NCBI RefSeq assembly: GCF_013032505.1
Contig: NZ_WQCG01000001.1
Coordinates: 682,001 to 746,000 of the forward strand
Source: Ruegeria atlantica
Lineage (GTDB): Bacteria > Pseudomonadota > Alphaproteobacteria > Rhodobacterales > Rhodobacteraceae
Length of the DNA stretch: 64,000 nt
Direction: 5' to 3'
Shown: piece after piece, positions 53,446-62,275 of the stretch
Layout of the letters: each line of letters starts with the position of its first letter
How positions within the stretch are numbered: the stretch's first letter is position 1
Notes under the pieces: generated by a model
Told to the model about the DNA's origin: nothing
The model's database searches: none
Seen by the model: the letters and a program-made list of their open reading frames with translations, nothing else
Made by a program: the position numbers and the translations under genes

Positions 53446-53994
53446 TCAGTCGAAGGCAGTCCCGACGTGATCGCACGTTAGCCAGCCCTGATACCGGATC
53501 AAAGCTCCGATAAGCGGCATCCGCGCTGAAACATCAAACCGAAACCGTCCTTCTTCATCCTGCCATTCCACAGTCTTTGATTGCGGCAAAAGCAGCTTTG
53601 GGCAGGGTATGCGCAGCAAGCTGAGGCGCAGGATCTGGATCTCTAACTGCTCGTTCGCATAAACCGGCTTCAGCCAGACAGAAATCTGTCCAAACTGTTC
53701 GCGGACGCATCCCATTTGATGATCCAATGCCAGCCGTGATTGCGTGACGTGACCATCGAAATCGCGCGTCCAAAACCAAGTGCCCCCCTCTTGATCGATC
53801 CTGAGCCGCACCGGGATGTCGTCACCCCCAAGCGGCATACTGGCAAAGCGCAACGCGACCTTGGCCAACCACCCCTTGCCCGGCTTGACCGAGCATCGCC
53901 CGGAATAAATTCCGCCCGAGTTATGCAATGCCTGCAACGCTTTGGGCAGGCTTGTTCCCATTGGCAAGGCTTGCAAAAAAGGATCGGGTTGCAC
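53446..53994 (-). CDS. DUF4166-domain protein
   Basis: A 182-residue protein matching DUF4166: LPKALQALHNSGGIYSGRCSVKPG, LRFASMPLGGDDIPVRLRID, GGTWFWTRDFDGHV, and a final beta-rich part. The GTG start at 53994 follows the stop of the DCC-family gene directly (TGA-GTG), so the two are translationally coupled. Function unknown. Confidence 0.8.
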   Translation of the reverse strand: MQPDPFLQALPMGTSLPKALQALHNSGGIYSGRCSVKPGKGWLAKVALRFASMPLGGDDIPVRLRIDQEGGTWFWTRDFDGHVTQSRLALDHQMGCVREQFGQISVWLKPVYANEQLEIQILRLSLLRIPCPKLLLPQSKTVEWQDEEGRFRFDVSARMPLIGALIRYQGWLTCDHVGTAFD

Positions 53995-54429
53995 TCAGAA
54001 CCCCTCGGGCAGGAAACGAGCACGCAGAGCTTTGTCCGGGACCATGCAGGTCGGTGAACGCCCAAAGATGGCATACCGGTTTCTGGCAATCGCGTAATAA
54101 AGTGGGTCTTTGATGATACTTGGAAGGTATTTGCAGATCGAAAGAGCACGCCAGATCCCTGGCAGCTTGTGCATCGCGGCGGCGAAAGCATCCAACCGTT
54201 GATGCACGACGCCATCGGTCACAACGAGATTGGTTTCAAAGTCCCGGGCCGGCAGTCCAAGTTCATTGTACAGCCGTTGTCCCAACGGCGATTGCGCGGT
54301 GGCAAATTTGAACTGTTGCGCTTTGTCCCGCGCGACCATGAAACGAAAGAAGCCCGAACACAGAACGCATTCGCCGTCAAAGACAATGAAATCCTGACCA
54401 TCTGCCGCATCGGTTGCCAGTGTGGTCAT
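53995..54429 (-). CDS. Thiol-disulfide oxidoreductase DCC-family protein
   Basis: A 144-residue thioredoxin-like protein named for its DxxCxxC-type motif, here FDGECVLCSGFF with Asp18, Cys21 and Cys24. Further family residues are the conserved RDKAQQFKFA and LPGIWRALSICKYLPSII. Starts at ATG 54429; upstream in-frame ATGs would add 51 residues of unlike composition. Its stop immediately precedes the DUF4166 GTG start. The redox partner is unknown. Confidence 0.85.
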   Translation of the reverse strand: MTTLATDAADGQDFIVFDGECVLCSGFFRFMVARDKAQQFKFATAQSPLGQRLYNELGLPARDFETNLVVTDGVVHQRLDAFAAAMHKLPGIWRALSICKYLPSIIKDPLYYAIARNRYAIFGRSPTCMVPDKALRARFLPEGF

Positions 54430-54735
54430 ATCAGTTACGCCTGCTAACCCAATTTGACGCACATTCGCACCACTACGCCTTTCCGGCAATGCGACACTGG
54501 GCCATCTTTGCGAAATAGGATGTGTCGGGGAGCCTCGGGTCATCTGCGCGACAAGTTTCCTGGGCTCTGGCCTCATCCCCACAAGGCCTAACCCGACAGC
54601 ACGCGGAAAATACGCTTGATGGTCACTGTAGTCTTGCGAAGTTCAGCCATTGTCATTTGAATAGGTGACAACACTGTCACCAGCGGCCGGAATTTCGACT
54701 GTGATCAGAAACATGCTGCTAACTCGGGTTTGAAC
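54430..54735. other. Divergent intergenic region with inverted repeat
   Basis: About 300 bp between the DCC-family gene and the AraC-type gene, without a supported gene. It contains a 7-bp inverted repeat GGTGACA-ACAC-TGTCACC (54664-54681), 55 bp before the AraC start, a plausible operator. Confidence 0.5.
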
Positions 54736-55743
54736 ATGGACGTCGATATTGCGCGCATTCAAGTGTTGTCCAAAACGTTGGATCAACGGGCAAAAGATCC
54801 TTCGATTGGGGATCGCGTTCTGGCCAAATCCGGTTTGAGCCGCAGCGACATTGCGCCACCTGCAACAGCCTATAGCGCACACAAAGAGGCGTTGTTTGTC
54901 CGCTACGCCTGCGACGCGCTGAATGACATCACCTTTTCGGCCAGTGCTGGGCTTGGCTTCAGGTCGTCCTCCAGCCTGACGGCGTATATCAGTAAATACT
55001 CGCGTGATCTGAAGCAGGTGATCGAAAACTCGTCGCGGTTTCACGGGATGATAGACCCGGCGTTATACTTCAGTCTGCGCGTTTCCGGAAATTTTGCTTC
55101 AATCGAAGCCGACTGGAAGGATGCCAGTTTTGCCCGATATCACCGTCGTACCGAATTTTTGGTTTTCGCGGCCCTCGCCCGCATACGCTCGCTAACGCAA
55201 ACAAGTTTCTATCCTATCGAAATCCGCTTTCAACACGAGGTCGGCGAAGCCAGAAAAGAGTTTCAGAAACTAGCGGGCTTTCCTGTGTCCTTTGGTTCAG
55301 AACGGTTGGAAATTATACTGACGCTGTCTTCATTGGATCTTCCGGTGCCGACATATGACCCCTCTCTGCGCGAGCATCTTCTGTCATATGGCGACAGGGT
55401 TCAGGCCGAAAGTGACCAGCCCGCGCAAAAACTCAGGGCGCAAGTCGAGGGGCTGATCACCCGGTCGATGCCCGGCGCGATTATTCAGGCGGACGACGCA
55501 GCCTCGAACCTTGGGATGAGCCCGCGCACCTTTGCCAGACGGTTGAATGACGAAGGCACAAGCTATCGTGAGATTGTCGAAGACCTGAGATGTGATCTGG
55601 CGCAGACTTTTATCACCAACGGGATGCCTTTATCGGAAATCGCCTATTCGCTGGGTTATGCGGATCAACCTGCGTTTTCCACCGCTTTCAAACGCTGGAC
55701 CGGTCAGGCACCCAGCACGTTCCGCACTCGGTTGGAACCGTAA
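54736..55743 (+). CDS. AraC-family transcriptional regulator
   Basis: A 335-residue regulator with the Arabinose_bd-type N-terminal domain (about 20-200) found in OruR/virulence-type AraC proteins, and a C-terminal double helix-turn-helix: DDAASNLGMSPRTFARRLNDEG, then MPLSEIAYSLGYADQPAFST with AFKRWTGQAPSTFR. Start at ATG 54736; a TTG two codons upstream is possible. Ligand and targets unknown. Confidence 0.9.
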   Translation: MDVDIARIQVLSKTLDQRAKDPSIGDRVLAKSGLSRSDIAPPATAYSAHKEALFVRYACDALNDITFSASAGLGFRSSSSLTAYISKYSRDLKQVIENSSRFHGMIDPALYFSLRVSGNFASIEADWKDASFARYHRRTEFLVFAALARIRSLTQTSFYPIEIRFQHEVGEARKEFQKLAGFPVSFGSERLEIILTLSSLDLPVPTYDPSLREHLLSYGDRVQAESDQPAQKLRAQVEGLITRSMPGAIIQADDAASNLGMSPRTFARRLNDEGTSYREIVEDLRCDLAQTFITNGMPLSEIAYSLGYADQPAFSTAFKRWTGQAPSTFRTRLEP

Positions 55744-55905
55744 CACGGAAAGGGTGGCCGGGGGTCGTCAGCGGCACAGCCTCACCCCGGCCTGTCCCAT
55801 GAGTGGACAAGGCAGAAATAGGGGCCACATCGCTGCATGACTTGTGAGTTCTCGCCAATTTGAGGTCTGAACCGGTCACCGTGATCAACGCGTGAACAGA
55901 TAAGA

Positions 55906-55933
55906 AAAAGGCGCCTCGGTTGAGGCGCCTTTT
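55906..55933. terminator. Bidirectional intrinsic terminator between araC-type gene and rpoD
   Basis: AAAAGGCGCCTC (55906-55917), loop GGTT, GAGGCGCCTTTT (55922-55933). A-run on one side and T-run on the other, between convergent genes, 3 bp from the rpoD stop. Confidence 0.92.
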
Positions 55934-55936
55934 CGA

Positions 55937-57925
55937 TTACTGATCCAAGAATGACCGCAGTTTGCGCGATCGGCTGGGATGTTTGAGTTTGCGCAGCGCT
56001 TTCGCCTCGATCTGACGAATACGTTCGCGGGTCACGCTGAACTGCTGGCCGACCTCTTCCAAAGTGTGGTCGGTGTTCATACCGATGCCAAAGCGCATCC
56101 GCAGAACCCGTTCCTCACGCGGCGTAAGCGAGGCCAGAACCCGAGTGGTCGTTTCCTTGAGGTTTTCCTGAATGGCGCTGTCCAAAGGCAACACGGCATT
56201 CTTGTCCTCAATGAAATCGCCCAGCTGGCTGTCTTCCTCGTCGCCAATTGGCGTTTCGAGTGAGATCGGCTCTTTGGCGATCTTCATCACCTTGCGGACC
56301 TTTTCCAGCGGCATCTGCAGCTTCTCGGCCAGTTCTTCCGGCGTCGGCTCGCGACCGATCTCGTGCAGCATTTGACGACCGGTCCGGACCAGCTTGTTGA
56401 TCGTTTCGATCATGTGGACCGGGATACGGATCGTGCGGGCCTGATCCGCGATCGAACGCGTGATCGCCTGACGGATCCACCAGGTCGCATAGGTCGAGAA
56501 CTTGTAGCCACGGCGGTATTCGAACTTATCCACCGCCTTCATCAGGCCGATGTTACCTTCCTGAATAAGATCAAGGAATTGCAGGCCGCGGTTTGTGTAC
56601 TTTTTGGCAATCGAGATCACGAGGCGCAGGTTGGCTTCAACCATTTCCTTCTTGGCCTGACGTGCCTCTTTTTCACCCTTCTGAACTTGCTGAACGATGC
56701 GGCGGAATTCAGGGATATCCAGTCCGACATACTGACCGACCTGAGCCATATCGTTGCGCAGTTCCTCGACCTTGGCGGTCGAGCGTTCGATGAACATCTG
56801 CCAACCCCGGCCCGGCTTTTCTGCCATCTCGGCCAGCCAGTTCGGGTCCAGTTCGCGCCCGCGATAAGCATCAATGAATTCACGGCGGTTGATACGTGCC
56901 TGATCCGCCAGTTTCACCATCGAACTATCCAGCGACATGATACGGCGGTTGATGCCGTAAAGCTGGTCGATCAGCGCTTCGATACGGTTGTTATGCAGGT
57001 GCAGACCATTCACCAGTTCGACGATCTCAGACCGCAGCTGTTGATAGGTCGCCTCTTCTTTTTCCGAGAACGTGTCGTCTTCGTTCAGAGTCGCCGAGAT
57101 CCGGCTGTCCTGCATTTCCGACAGCATCGAGAAGTCTGTCGAGATCCGCTCGAGCGTAGTCAGCACCTGATCTTTCAGCGCGGCTTCCATCGCGGCCAGC
57201 GACATGTTGGCCTGATCGTCGTCGTCATCATCGTCATCGTTGTTGAGCGGATTGCCATCGGCATCCAACTCAGGCCCTGTATCCTTGGCAGGCTTGGCGG
57301 CCTGAACGGCTGATGTATCGACAACAGTTTCTTCAACGTCGCCGTCTTCATCCATCTGGTTGCCGAACGTGGCCTCCAGATCGATGACATCGCGCAACAG
57401 AATGTCTTCCGACAACAATTCGTCGTGCCAGATGGTGATCGCCTGGAAAGTCAGAGGGCTTTCACACAGACCGGCGATCATGGTGTTCCGACCTGCTTCG
57501 ATCCGCTTGGCGATGGCAATCTCGCCTTCGCGGCTCAGCAGTTCGACGCTGCCCATCTCGCGCAAGTACATGCGCACGGGGTCGTCGGTCCGGTCCAGCT
57601 TTTCGGTCGCGGCACCAGACAGCGCAACTTCGCGGTTACTGTCGGTGGTCGTCAGTTCGGTCGAGCCTTTATTCTCTTCCTCTTCGGCCTCTTCATCTTC
57701 GATGATGTTGATGCCCATCTCGGACAGCATCGACATAACGTCTTCGATCTGTTCCGAGCTCACCTGATCAGGCGGCAGAACCTGATTGAGCTGGTCGTAG
57801 GTGATGTAACCTTTCTCGCGAGCCTCGGCGATCATTTTCTTGACCTGAGCCTGGCTCATGTCCAGCGAGATTTCCTGTTCCTGCTCTTCGGATTTGCGGT
57901 CTTCGTTCGTATCCTTGGCGGCCAT
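55937..57925 (-). CDS. rpoD: RNA polymerase primary sigma factor RpoD
   Basis: Housekeeping sigma-70, 662 residues. Region 1.1 is at the N-terminus; an acidic non-conserved region carries a run of seven Asp near residue 235; region 2 has [21 protein letters not shown] and [20 protein letters not shown]; region 3 follows; and region 4.2 has [20 protein letters not shown] at 57925 with GCAGGAGCATTGA. It follows dnaG on the same strand, the usual dnaG-rpoD macromolecular synthesis pairing, with a 113-bp gap holding several copies of GATTCG. Confidence 0.97.
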   Translation of the reverse strand: MAAKDTNEDRKSEEQEQEISLDMSQAQVKKMIAEAREKGYITYDQLNQVLPPDQVSSEQIEDVMSMLSEMGINIIEDEEAEEEENKGSTELTTTDSNREVALSGAATEKLDRTDDPVRMYLREMGSVELLSREGEIAIAKRIEAGRNTMIAGLCESPLTFQAITIWHDELLSEDILLRDVIDLEATFGNQMDEDGDVEETVVDTSAVQAAKPAKDTGPELDADGNPLNNDDDDDDDDQANMSLAAMEAALKDQVLTTLERISTDFSMLSEMQDSRISATLNEDDTFSEKEEATYQQLRSEIVELVNGLHLHNNRIEALIDQLYGINRRIMSLDSSMVKLADQARINRREFIDAYRGRELDPNWLAEMAEKPGRGWQMFIERSTAKVEELRNDMAQVGQYVGLDIPEFRRIVQQVQKGEKEARQAKKEMVEANLRLVISIAKKYTNRGLQFLDLIQEGNIGLMKAVDKFEYRRGYKFSTYATWWIRQAITRSIADQARTIRIPVHMIETINKLVRTGRQMLHEIGREPTPEELAEKLQMPLEKVRKVMKIAKEPISLETPIGDEEDSQLGDFIEDKNAVLPLDSAIQENLKETTTRVLASLTPREERVLRMRFGIGMNTDHTLEEVGQQFSVTRERIRQIEAKALRKLKHPSRSRKLRSFLDQ

Positions 57926-58038
57926 TCAATGCTCCTGCAGGGATGGGTGATTCGTTTGTACCGAATCATTAGCGCGTTGAAGTGATTCGGCCACCCGTTT
58001 ACCCGTTTTTCTTTTCCAGTGCCTTACGAAAACACCAC

Positions 58039-59988
58039 TTATCGCCGTTTCCGTTCAAAATTGATGCCAGACATGATCGCCTGAAACGCGTCTTTCTCGT
58101 CGCGGTTGATTCGTGCGCCGTTGTCGGCGACGTCGAATATCGCTCTGTCTTCGTTCTGACTGCGGCTTGTGCGGTTACGCTCTTCGGCGGCCTGGGCCAG
58201 CCGATAGGTCAGCGCCTCATCAGCCAGATCGGACAATTCCTCTGCAGCTTCAGCAATCTCGGCATCTAACCCCCGGAGCGCTTTGATTTTCGCGAGTTCC
58301 TCGGCCAGCGTTATCTCGGCCTTTTCAACGTCGCCCGGTTTGAACACACAGGGGATAACTGCGACATGGCGAAGGGCCAGCAGGTTTTCAAGGATCTCGC
58401 CGCCTAAAGTTTCGATAATGTGGTCTTTAAGGTGATCGGGGTCGTCGATCGCGTGTCGCAAAATGGCGCCGCGCAGAGCCGCGTGATCGGGATCATGGCA
58501 TTCCATTTCTTCAAGCTGATGCTCGAATTGGATAACGACAGAGGGGTTCAGGACGGCAATCGCCAGAATAGCGGCCTCGCGCATCTGGATGTCTGCGTTT
58601 TCAGACGACGCCAGAAAAGACGAGCGCGCACCCGGAGTTGCCGGCTGTTTTGGAGGTTGCCACTTGCCGCGTGGCTGCCACTGGCGGTTTTGCGGCTGGC
58701 GTTGCGGGCGGAACAACTGCCAGCGAAGATCTTTGATCTCTTGCCCATAATGCGACCGGATCGAAGGGTCGCGGATCAATTTAATCTTTTCTCTCAATGA
58801 CTTGTCTAGTGCCGCCTTGCGTTCGGGACTGTCGAAAACTTTGCCTTCAATCTCACGCTGCCACAGCAATTTGACCATTGGAATCGCGCCTTCCAATACC
58901 GCATGAACGGCCCCCGATCCTTCGGCGCGCAGCAGGTCGTCAGGGTCTTTGCCCTCGGGCATTAATGCAAAACGCAGGGATTTACCCGCCTCCAGCAGCG
59001 GCAAGGCCAGATCAACCGCACGCATCGCGGCGCGCAAACCCGCCTGATCGCCGTCCAGCGCTATGATCGGCTCGTCTGAGACGCGCCACAGGAGCTGCAA
59101 CTGGTGTTCGGTAATAGCCGTGCCCAGCGGCGCGACCGACGCTCCGAACCCGGCTTCGGCCAGGGCGATCACGTCCATATACCCTTCGGCTACAATCAAG
59201 GGCTGCCCCTTGCCGGCGGCTTGTCGTGCCGGGCCGTGGTTATAAAGACTGCGACCCTTATCGAACAATTCGGTCTCGGGCGAGTTCAGGTATTTCGCGT
59301 TGTCGTTGGGGTCCATTGCCCGCCCGCCGAATGCGATGCACCGACCGCGCGGATCGCGGATGGGGTACATGATCCGATTGCGGAACGTATCATAGGGCTT
59401 TTTGCCCTTGTTCGAGGGCTTGGCCAGCCCGGCGCCAAGGATCAGGTCCTCGGCAACATTTTTGCCGCGCAGGTGATCCCACAGCCCTTGCCAACCGTCA
59501 GGTGCAAAACCGATCTCCCACCGGTCCAGAGCCTGAGCATCCAAACCTCGACGCGTCAAATAGTCTCGCGCAGCACCCCCTGCCCCGGTCTTGAGCTGCA
59601 GGCGAAAAAACTGCACCGCCTGTTCCATCACGTCGGCCAGTTGCGACCGGCGATCCTGTTTTTCCTGAGCTTTTGGATCACGCGCGGGCATCGGCATGCC
59701 CGCCTCCCGCGCCAGAATCTCCACCGCTTCGATGAACGAGACATTCTCGGTCTCTTTCACAAAGCTGATCGCATCCCCTTTGGCGTGGCAACCAAAGCAG
59801 TAATAAAACCCCTTCTGGTCATCGACATGGAAGGACGCGGTCTTTTCGTGGTGAAACGGGCATGGCGCCCACATGTCACCTTTGCCCTGGTTGGACTTGC
59901 GTGCATCCCACGTGACTTTACGCCCGACGACCTGAGACAAGCTAAGGCGGGTGCGCAGTTCATCCAGAAATCCGGGGGGCAAAGACAT
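58039..59988 (-). CDS. dnaG: DNA primase
   Basis: Synthesises RNA primers for replication. The 649 residues comprise a CHC2 zinc finger with Cys43, His46, Cys64 and Cys67 (CPFHHEK ... YYCFGCHAKGD); the RNA polymerase domain with EIGFAPDGW and GRCIAFGGRAM; the TOPRIM motif VAEGYMDVIALAEAG with DGDQAG; and a C-terminal helicase-binding region. Length is normal. Upstream partner of rpoD. Confidence 0.97.
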   Translation of the reverse strand: MSLPPGFLDELRTRLSLSQVVGRKVTWDARKSNQGKGDMWAPCPFHHEKTASFHVDDQKGFYYCFGCHAKGDAISFVKETENVSFIEAVEILAREAGMPMPARDPKAQEKQDRRSQLADVMEQAVQFFRLQLKTGAGGAARDYLTRRGLDAQALDRWEIGFAPDGWQGLWDHLRGKNVAEDLILGAGLAKPSNKGKKPYDTFRNRIMYPIRDPRGRCIAFGGRAMDPNDNAKYLNSPETELFDKGRSLYNHGPARQAAGKGQPLIVAEGYMDVIALAEAGFGASVAPLGTAITEHQLQLLWRVSDEPIIALDGDQAGLRAAMRAVDLALPLLEAGKSLRFALMPEGKDPDDLLRAEGSGAVHAVLEGAIPMVKLLWQREIEGKVFDSPERKAALDKSLREKIKLIRDPSIRSHYGQEIKDLRWQLFRPQRQPQNRQWQPRGKWQPPKQPATPGARSSFLASSENADIQMREAAILAIAVLNPSVVIQFEHQLEEMECHDPDHAALRGAILRHAIDDPDHLKDHIIETLGGEILENLLALRHVAVIPCVFKPGDVEKAEITLAEELAKIKALRGLDAEIAEAAEELSDLADEALTYRLAQAAEERNRTSRSQNEDRAIFDVADNGARINRDEKDAFQAIMSGINFERKRR

Positions 59989-60068
59989 GGGTCAAACCTG
60001 ACAGAAACAGGAACGCGCGCCAAGGGCATGACGCGCGTTTGTCCACAGGGAAATGATGGGGCTGTGGA

Positions 60069-60365
60069 TTATTGCTGCAAACACAGTTCAAGCCAGGCGG
60101 CACCCAAATCCTTTTTGCGCACGTCGCGCATCTTTTGCTCATAAACCCATGGCGCGATCAACGGGATGGCCGCATTGTAGTTCTCGGGCCAGGTCGGGCC
60201 TGTATCGGCGACCGCCTGCGGCACGTCGCGCTCTTTCACACGGTCCAGCCGAGCCTTCTGAATCGCCGCAACAACATCAGCCTGATATTTGCAGCTTTGC
60301 TCTTTGGTCTCTTCCGCAGCTAAGGGGGTGGCCAGCAAAGCGGCGGCTAGGACGATACGCAACAT
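60069..60365 (-). CDS. Small secreted protein of unknown function
   Basis: A 98-residue protein with a signal peptide (LRIVLAAALLATPLAA) and a helical mature part with two cysteines (Cys25 in EQSCKYQ and Cys95 in LELCLQQ) placed to join the ends by a disulfide. The ATG follows GGAGTACCCC. It lies upstream of dnaG on the same strand, 80 bp apart. No family is recognised. Confidence 0.7.
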   Translation of the reverse strand: MLRIVLAAALLATPLAAEETKEQSCKYQADVVAAIQKARLDRVKERDVPQAVADTGPTWPENYNAAIPLIAPWVYEQKMRDVRKKDLGAAWLELCLQQ

Positions 60366-60476
60366 GGGGTACTCCGGTAATCGATTCTGTCGCTGCAGCT
60401 TACCTGTAGCGGACGTTGCCTGCCATTACCGTTTTCGGCGTATCTGAAGGGACCAAGGGACCCCATCTTCGCGGCT

Positions 60477-60505
60477 GGGGCAACCTGACAAAGCCAGATT
60501 GCCCC
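60477..60505 (-). terminator. Hairpin downstream of glutamate dehydrogenase
   Basis: GGGGCAATCTG pairs with CAGGTTGCCCC (11 bp with one G-T) around a 7-nt loop, starting 14 bp past the gdh stop. No T-run follows on the minus strand. Confidence 0.55.
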
Positions 60506-60519
60506 GAGCTCTCAGACCA

Positions 60520-61950
60520 TCACAGCCCTTTGGCGCGATAGCTTTTGGAGACACGGTCGATGGCCACAATATAGGCCGCAGTCCTCAGGTCCTCGACATC
60601 ATCACGGCTGTGCCAGACCTCACGCATCGACTGATACGCAATCCGCATAGTGTCATCGAGACCGGAACGCACCAGCTCCAGCTCATCAGCACCGCGCAGA
60701 TACTTGGCCTTAAAGTCCGGCGACATCGACCAGGCATCGCCCAAGTAACGATCCAGCCGCTCCAGCTCGCTGACGATCAGCTCGTGCCGCGCCTCTTCTT
60801 GACGGCGCTGCATACGGCCAAAGCGAATATGGCTGAGGTTCTTGACCCATTCGAAATAGGAAACCGTCACACCACCCGCGTTTGCGTACATGTCCGGAAT
60901 GATCACCGTACCCTTTTTGCGCAGAATCTCATCCGCACCGGCAGTCACTGGGCCATTCGCGGCCTCAATGATCAAAGGTGCCTTGATCCGGTCTGCATTA
61001 GACAGGTTGATGACGGCCTCCAGCGCAGCAGGAATTAGGATGTCGCAGTCTTCTTCAAGAACCGCCCCACCCTCGGCCGAGTGTGTCGCATCGGGATAAT
61101 CACTAACGCCGCCATGCTTGACGATCCACTGGCGTACAGATTCCACGTCGATCCCGTCGGGATTATAAAGCGCACCATCCCACTCGATGATGCCGACAAT
61201 TCTGGAACCATCCTCTTCGCTCAGGAACTTCGCAGCGTGATAACCCACATTGCCCAGGCCCTGAACAATGATACGTTTGCCATCCAGTTTGCCGGTCAAC
61301 CCTGCCTTTTGCATGTCTTCCGGGTGGCGGAAGAACTCACGCAACGCGTATTGGATGCCGCGGCCTGTCGCCTCGACCCGGCCAGCAATGCCGCCCGCAT
61401 TCAGTGGTTTACCGGTCACACAGGCGCGCGAGTTGATGTCCGTCGTGTTCATCCGAGCGTATTGATCCGCCATCCAGGCCATCTCACGCTCACCTGTTCC
61501 CATGTCGGGGGCTGGCACGTTTTGCGAGGGGTTGATCAGATCGCGCTTGGCCAGCTCATAGGCAAAGCGGCGGGTGATCTGCTCCAACTCGTGCTCTTCG
61601 TATTTTCGGGGATCGATGCACAATCCCCCTTTTGATCCACCAAAGGGCGTTTCGACCAGAGCACATTTATAAGTCATCAGGGCGGCAAGCGCCTCGACCT
61701 CGTCCTGGTTCACAGCAAGGGCGTAACGAATACCGCCCTTAACAGGTTCCATATGTTCGGAATGAACCGAGCGGTAACCAGTGAAAGTATGAATATCGCC
61801 GCGCAGGCGGACACCAAACCGAACGGTGTAGGTGGCGTTGCAGACCCGGATCTTTTCCTCAAGCCCCGGCGGCAGGTCCATAAGGGACGCCGCCCTGTTA
61901 AACATCAAATCTACACTTTCGCGAAAGCTTGGTTCATTAATGGCCGTCAT
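60520..61950 (-). CDS. Glu/Leu/Phe/Val-type glutamate dehydrogenase
   Basis: Oxidative deamination of glutamate (or amination of 2-oxoglutarate). From ATG 61950 (GGAGGATTAC leader) it has 476 residues: MEPVKGGIRY (68-75) and TPFGGSKGGL with catalytic Lys107, PAPDMGTGEREM, and the nucleotide-binding GLGNVGYHAAKFL. The C-terminal third, ending in VAIDRVSKSYRAKGL, is typical of roseobacter proteins. An in-frame start at 62142 would add 64 unlike residues. Cofactor preference is not assigned. Confidence 0.95.
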   Translation of the reverse strand: MTAINEPSFRESVDLMFNRAASLMDLPPGLEEKIRVCNATYTVRFGVRLRGDIHTFTGYRSVHSEHMEPVKGGIRYALAVNQDEVEALAALMTYKCALVETPFGGSKGGLCIDPRKYEEHELEQITRRFAYELAKRDLINPSQNVPAPDMGTGEREMAWMADQYARMNTTDINSRACVTGKPLNAGGIAGRVEATGRGIQYALREFFRHPEDMQKAGLTGKLDGKRIIVQGLGNVGYHAAKFLSEEDGSRIVGIIEWDGALYNPDGIDVESVRQWIVKHGGVSDYPDATHSAEGGAVLEEDCDILIPAALEAVINLSNADRIKAPLIIEAANGPVTAGADEILRKKGTVIIPDMYANAGGVTVSYFEWVKNLSHIRFGRMQRRQEEARHELIVSELERLDRYLGDAWSMSPDFKAKYLRGADELELVRSGLDDTMRIAYQSMREVWHSRDDVEDLRTAAYIVAIDRVSKSYRAKGL

Positions 61951-62275
61951 GTAATCCTCCGTGCCGACGAACGACGAGCGTTCTGACGTTTTGTCGCACC
62001 CATTGCCTAAACGATCAATATTTAAGCAACAATAAAACCCGAATTCATCACAAAGACTCTCGGGCCGGGTTGAGTCGCGCTCCGGGCTTAAGTGCCGAAA
62101 TATTGTCGCCTGACGGAAAACAGAGATCGAAAAGCTGTTCAATTATCTACGCTTCACGCCCAAAGTTGCCATATCTCGGGCACTTCCGCCCAATTCACGC
62201 CACGATTCGCCGTTAGTTTTCAAACGTTAACTTTTCCTTAGCAGCGCCGGATGTCTGCTCAGCGAGGTCGGCTAG
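61951..62275. other. Divergent intergenic region (gdh / Tad VWA protein)
   Basis: About 325 bp without a gene, between two outward-reading genes, so it must hold both promoters. A 5-bp inverted repeat GAACG-N5-CGTTC (61969-61983) lies just before the gdh ribosome binding site and could be an operator. It is inverted, so it is not the direct-repeat LexA box. No clear -35/-10 pair could be chosen. Confidence 0.5.

Noticed and set aside
61969..61983. GAAC-N7-GTTC near gdh as a LexA box
   Set aside because: The half sites are inverted, whereas the alphaproteobacterial LexA operator is a direct repeat GTTC-N7-GTTC.
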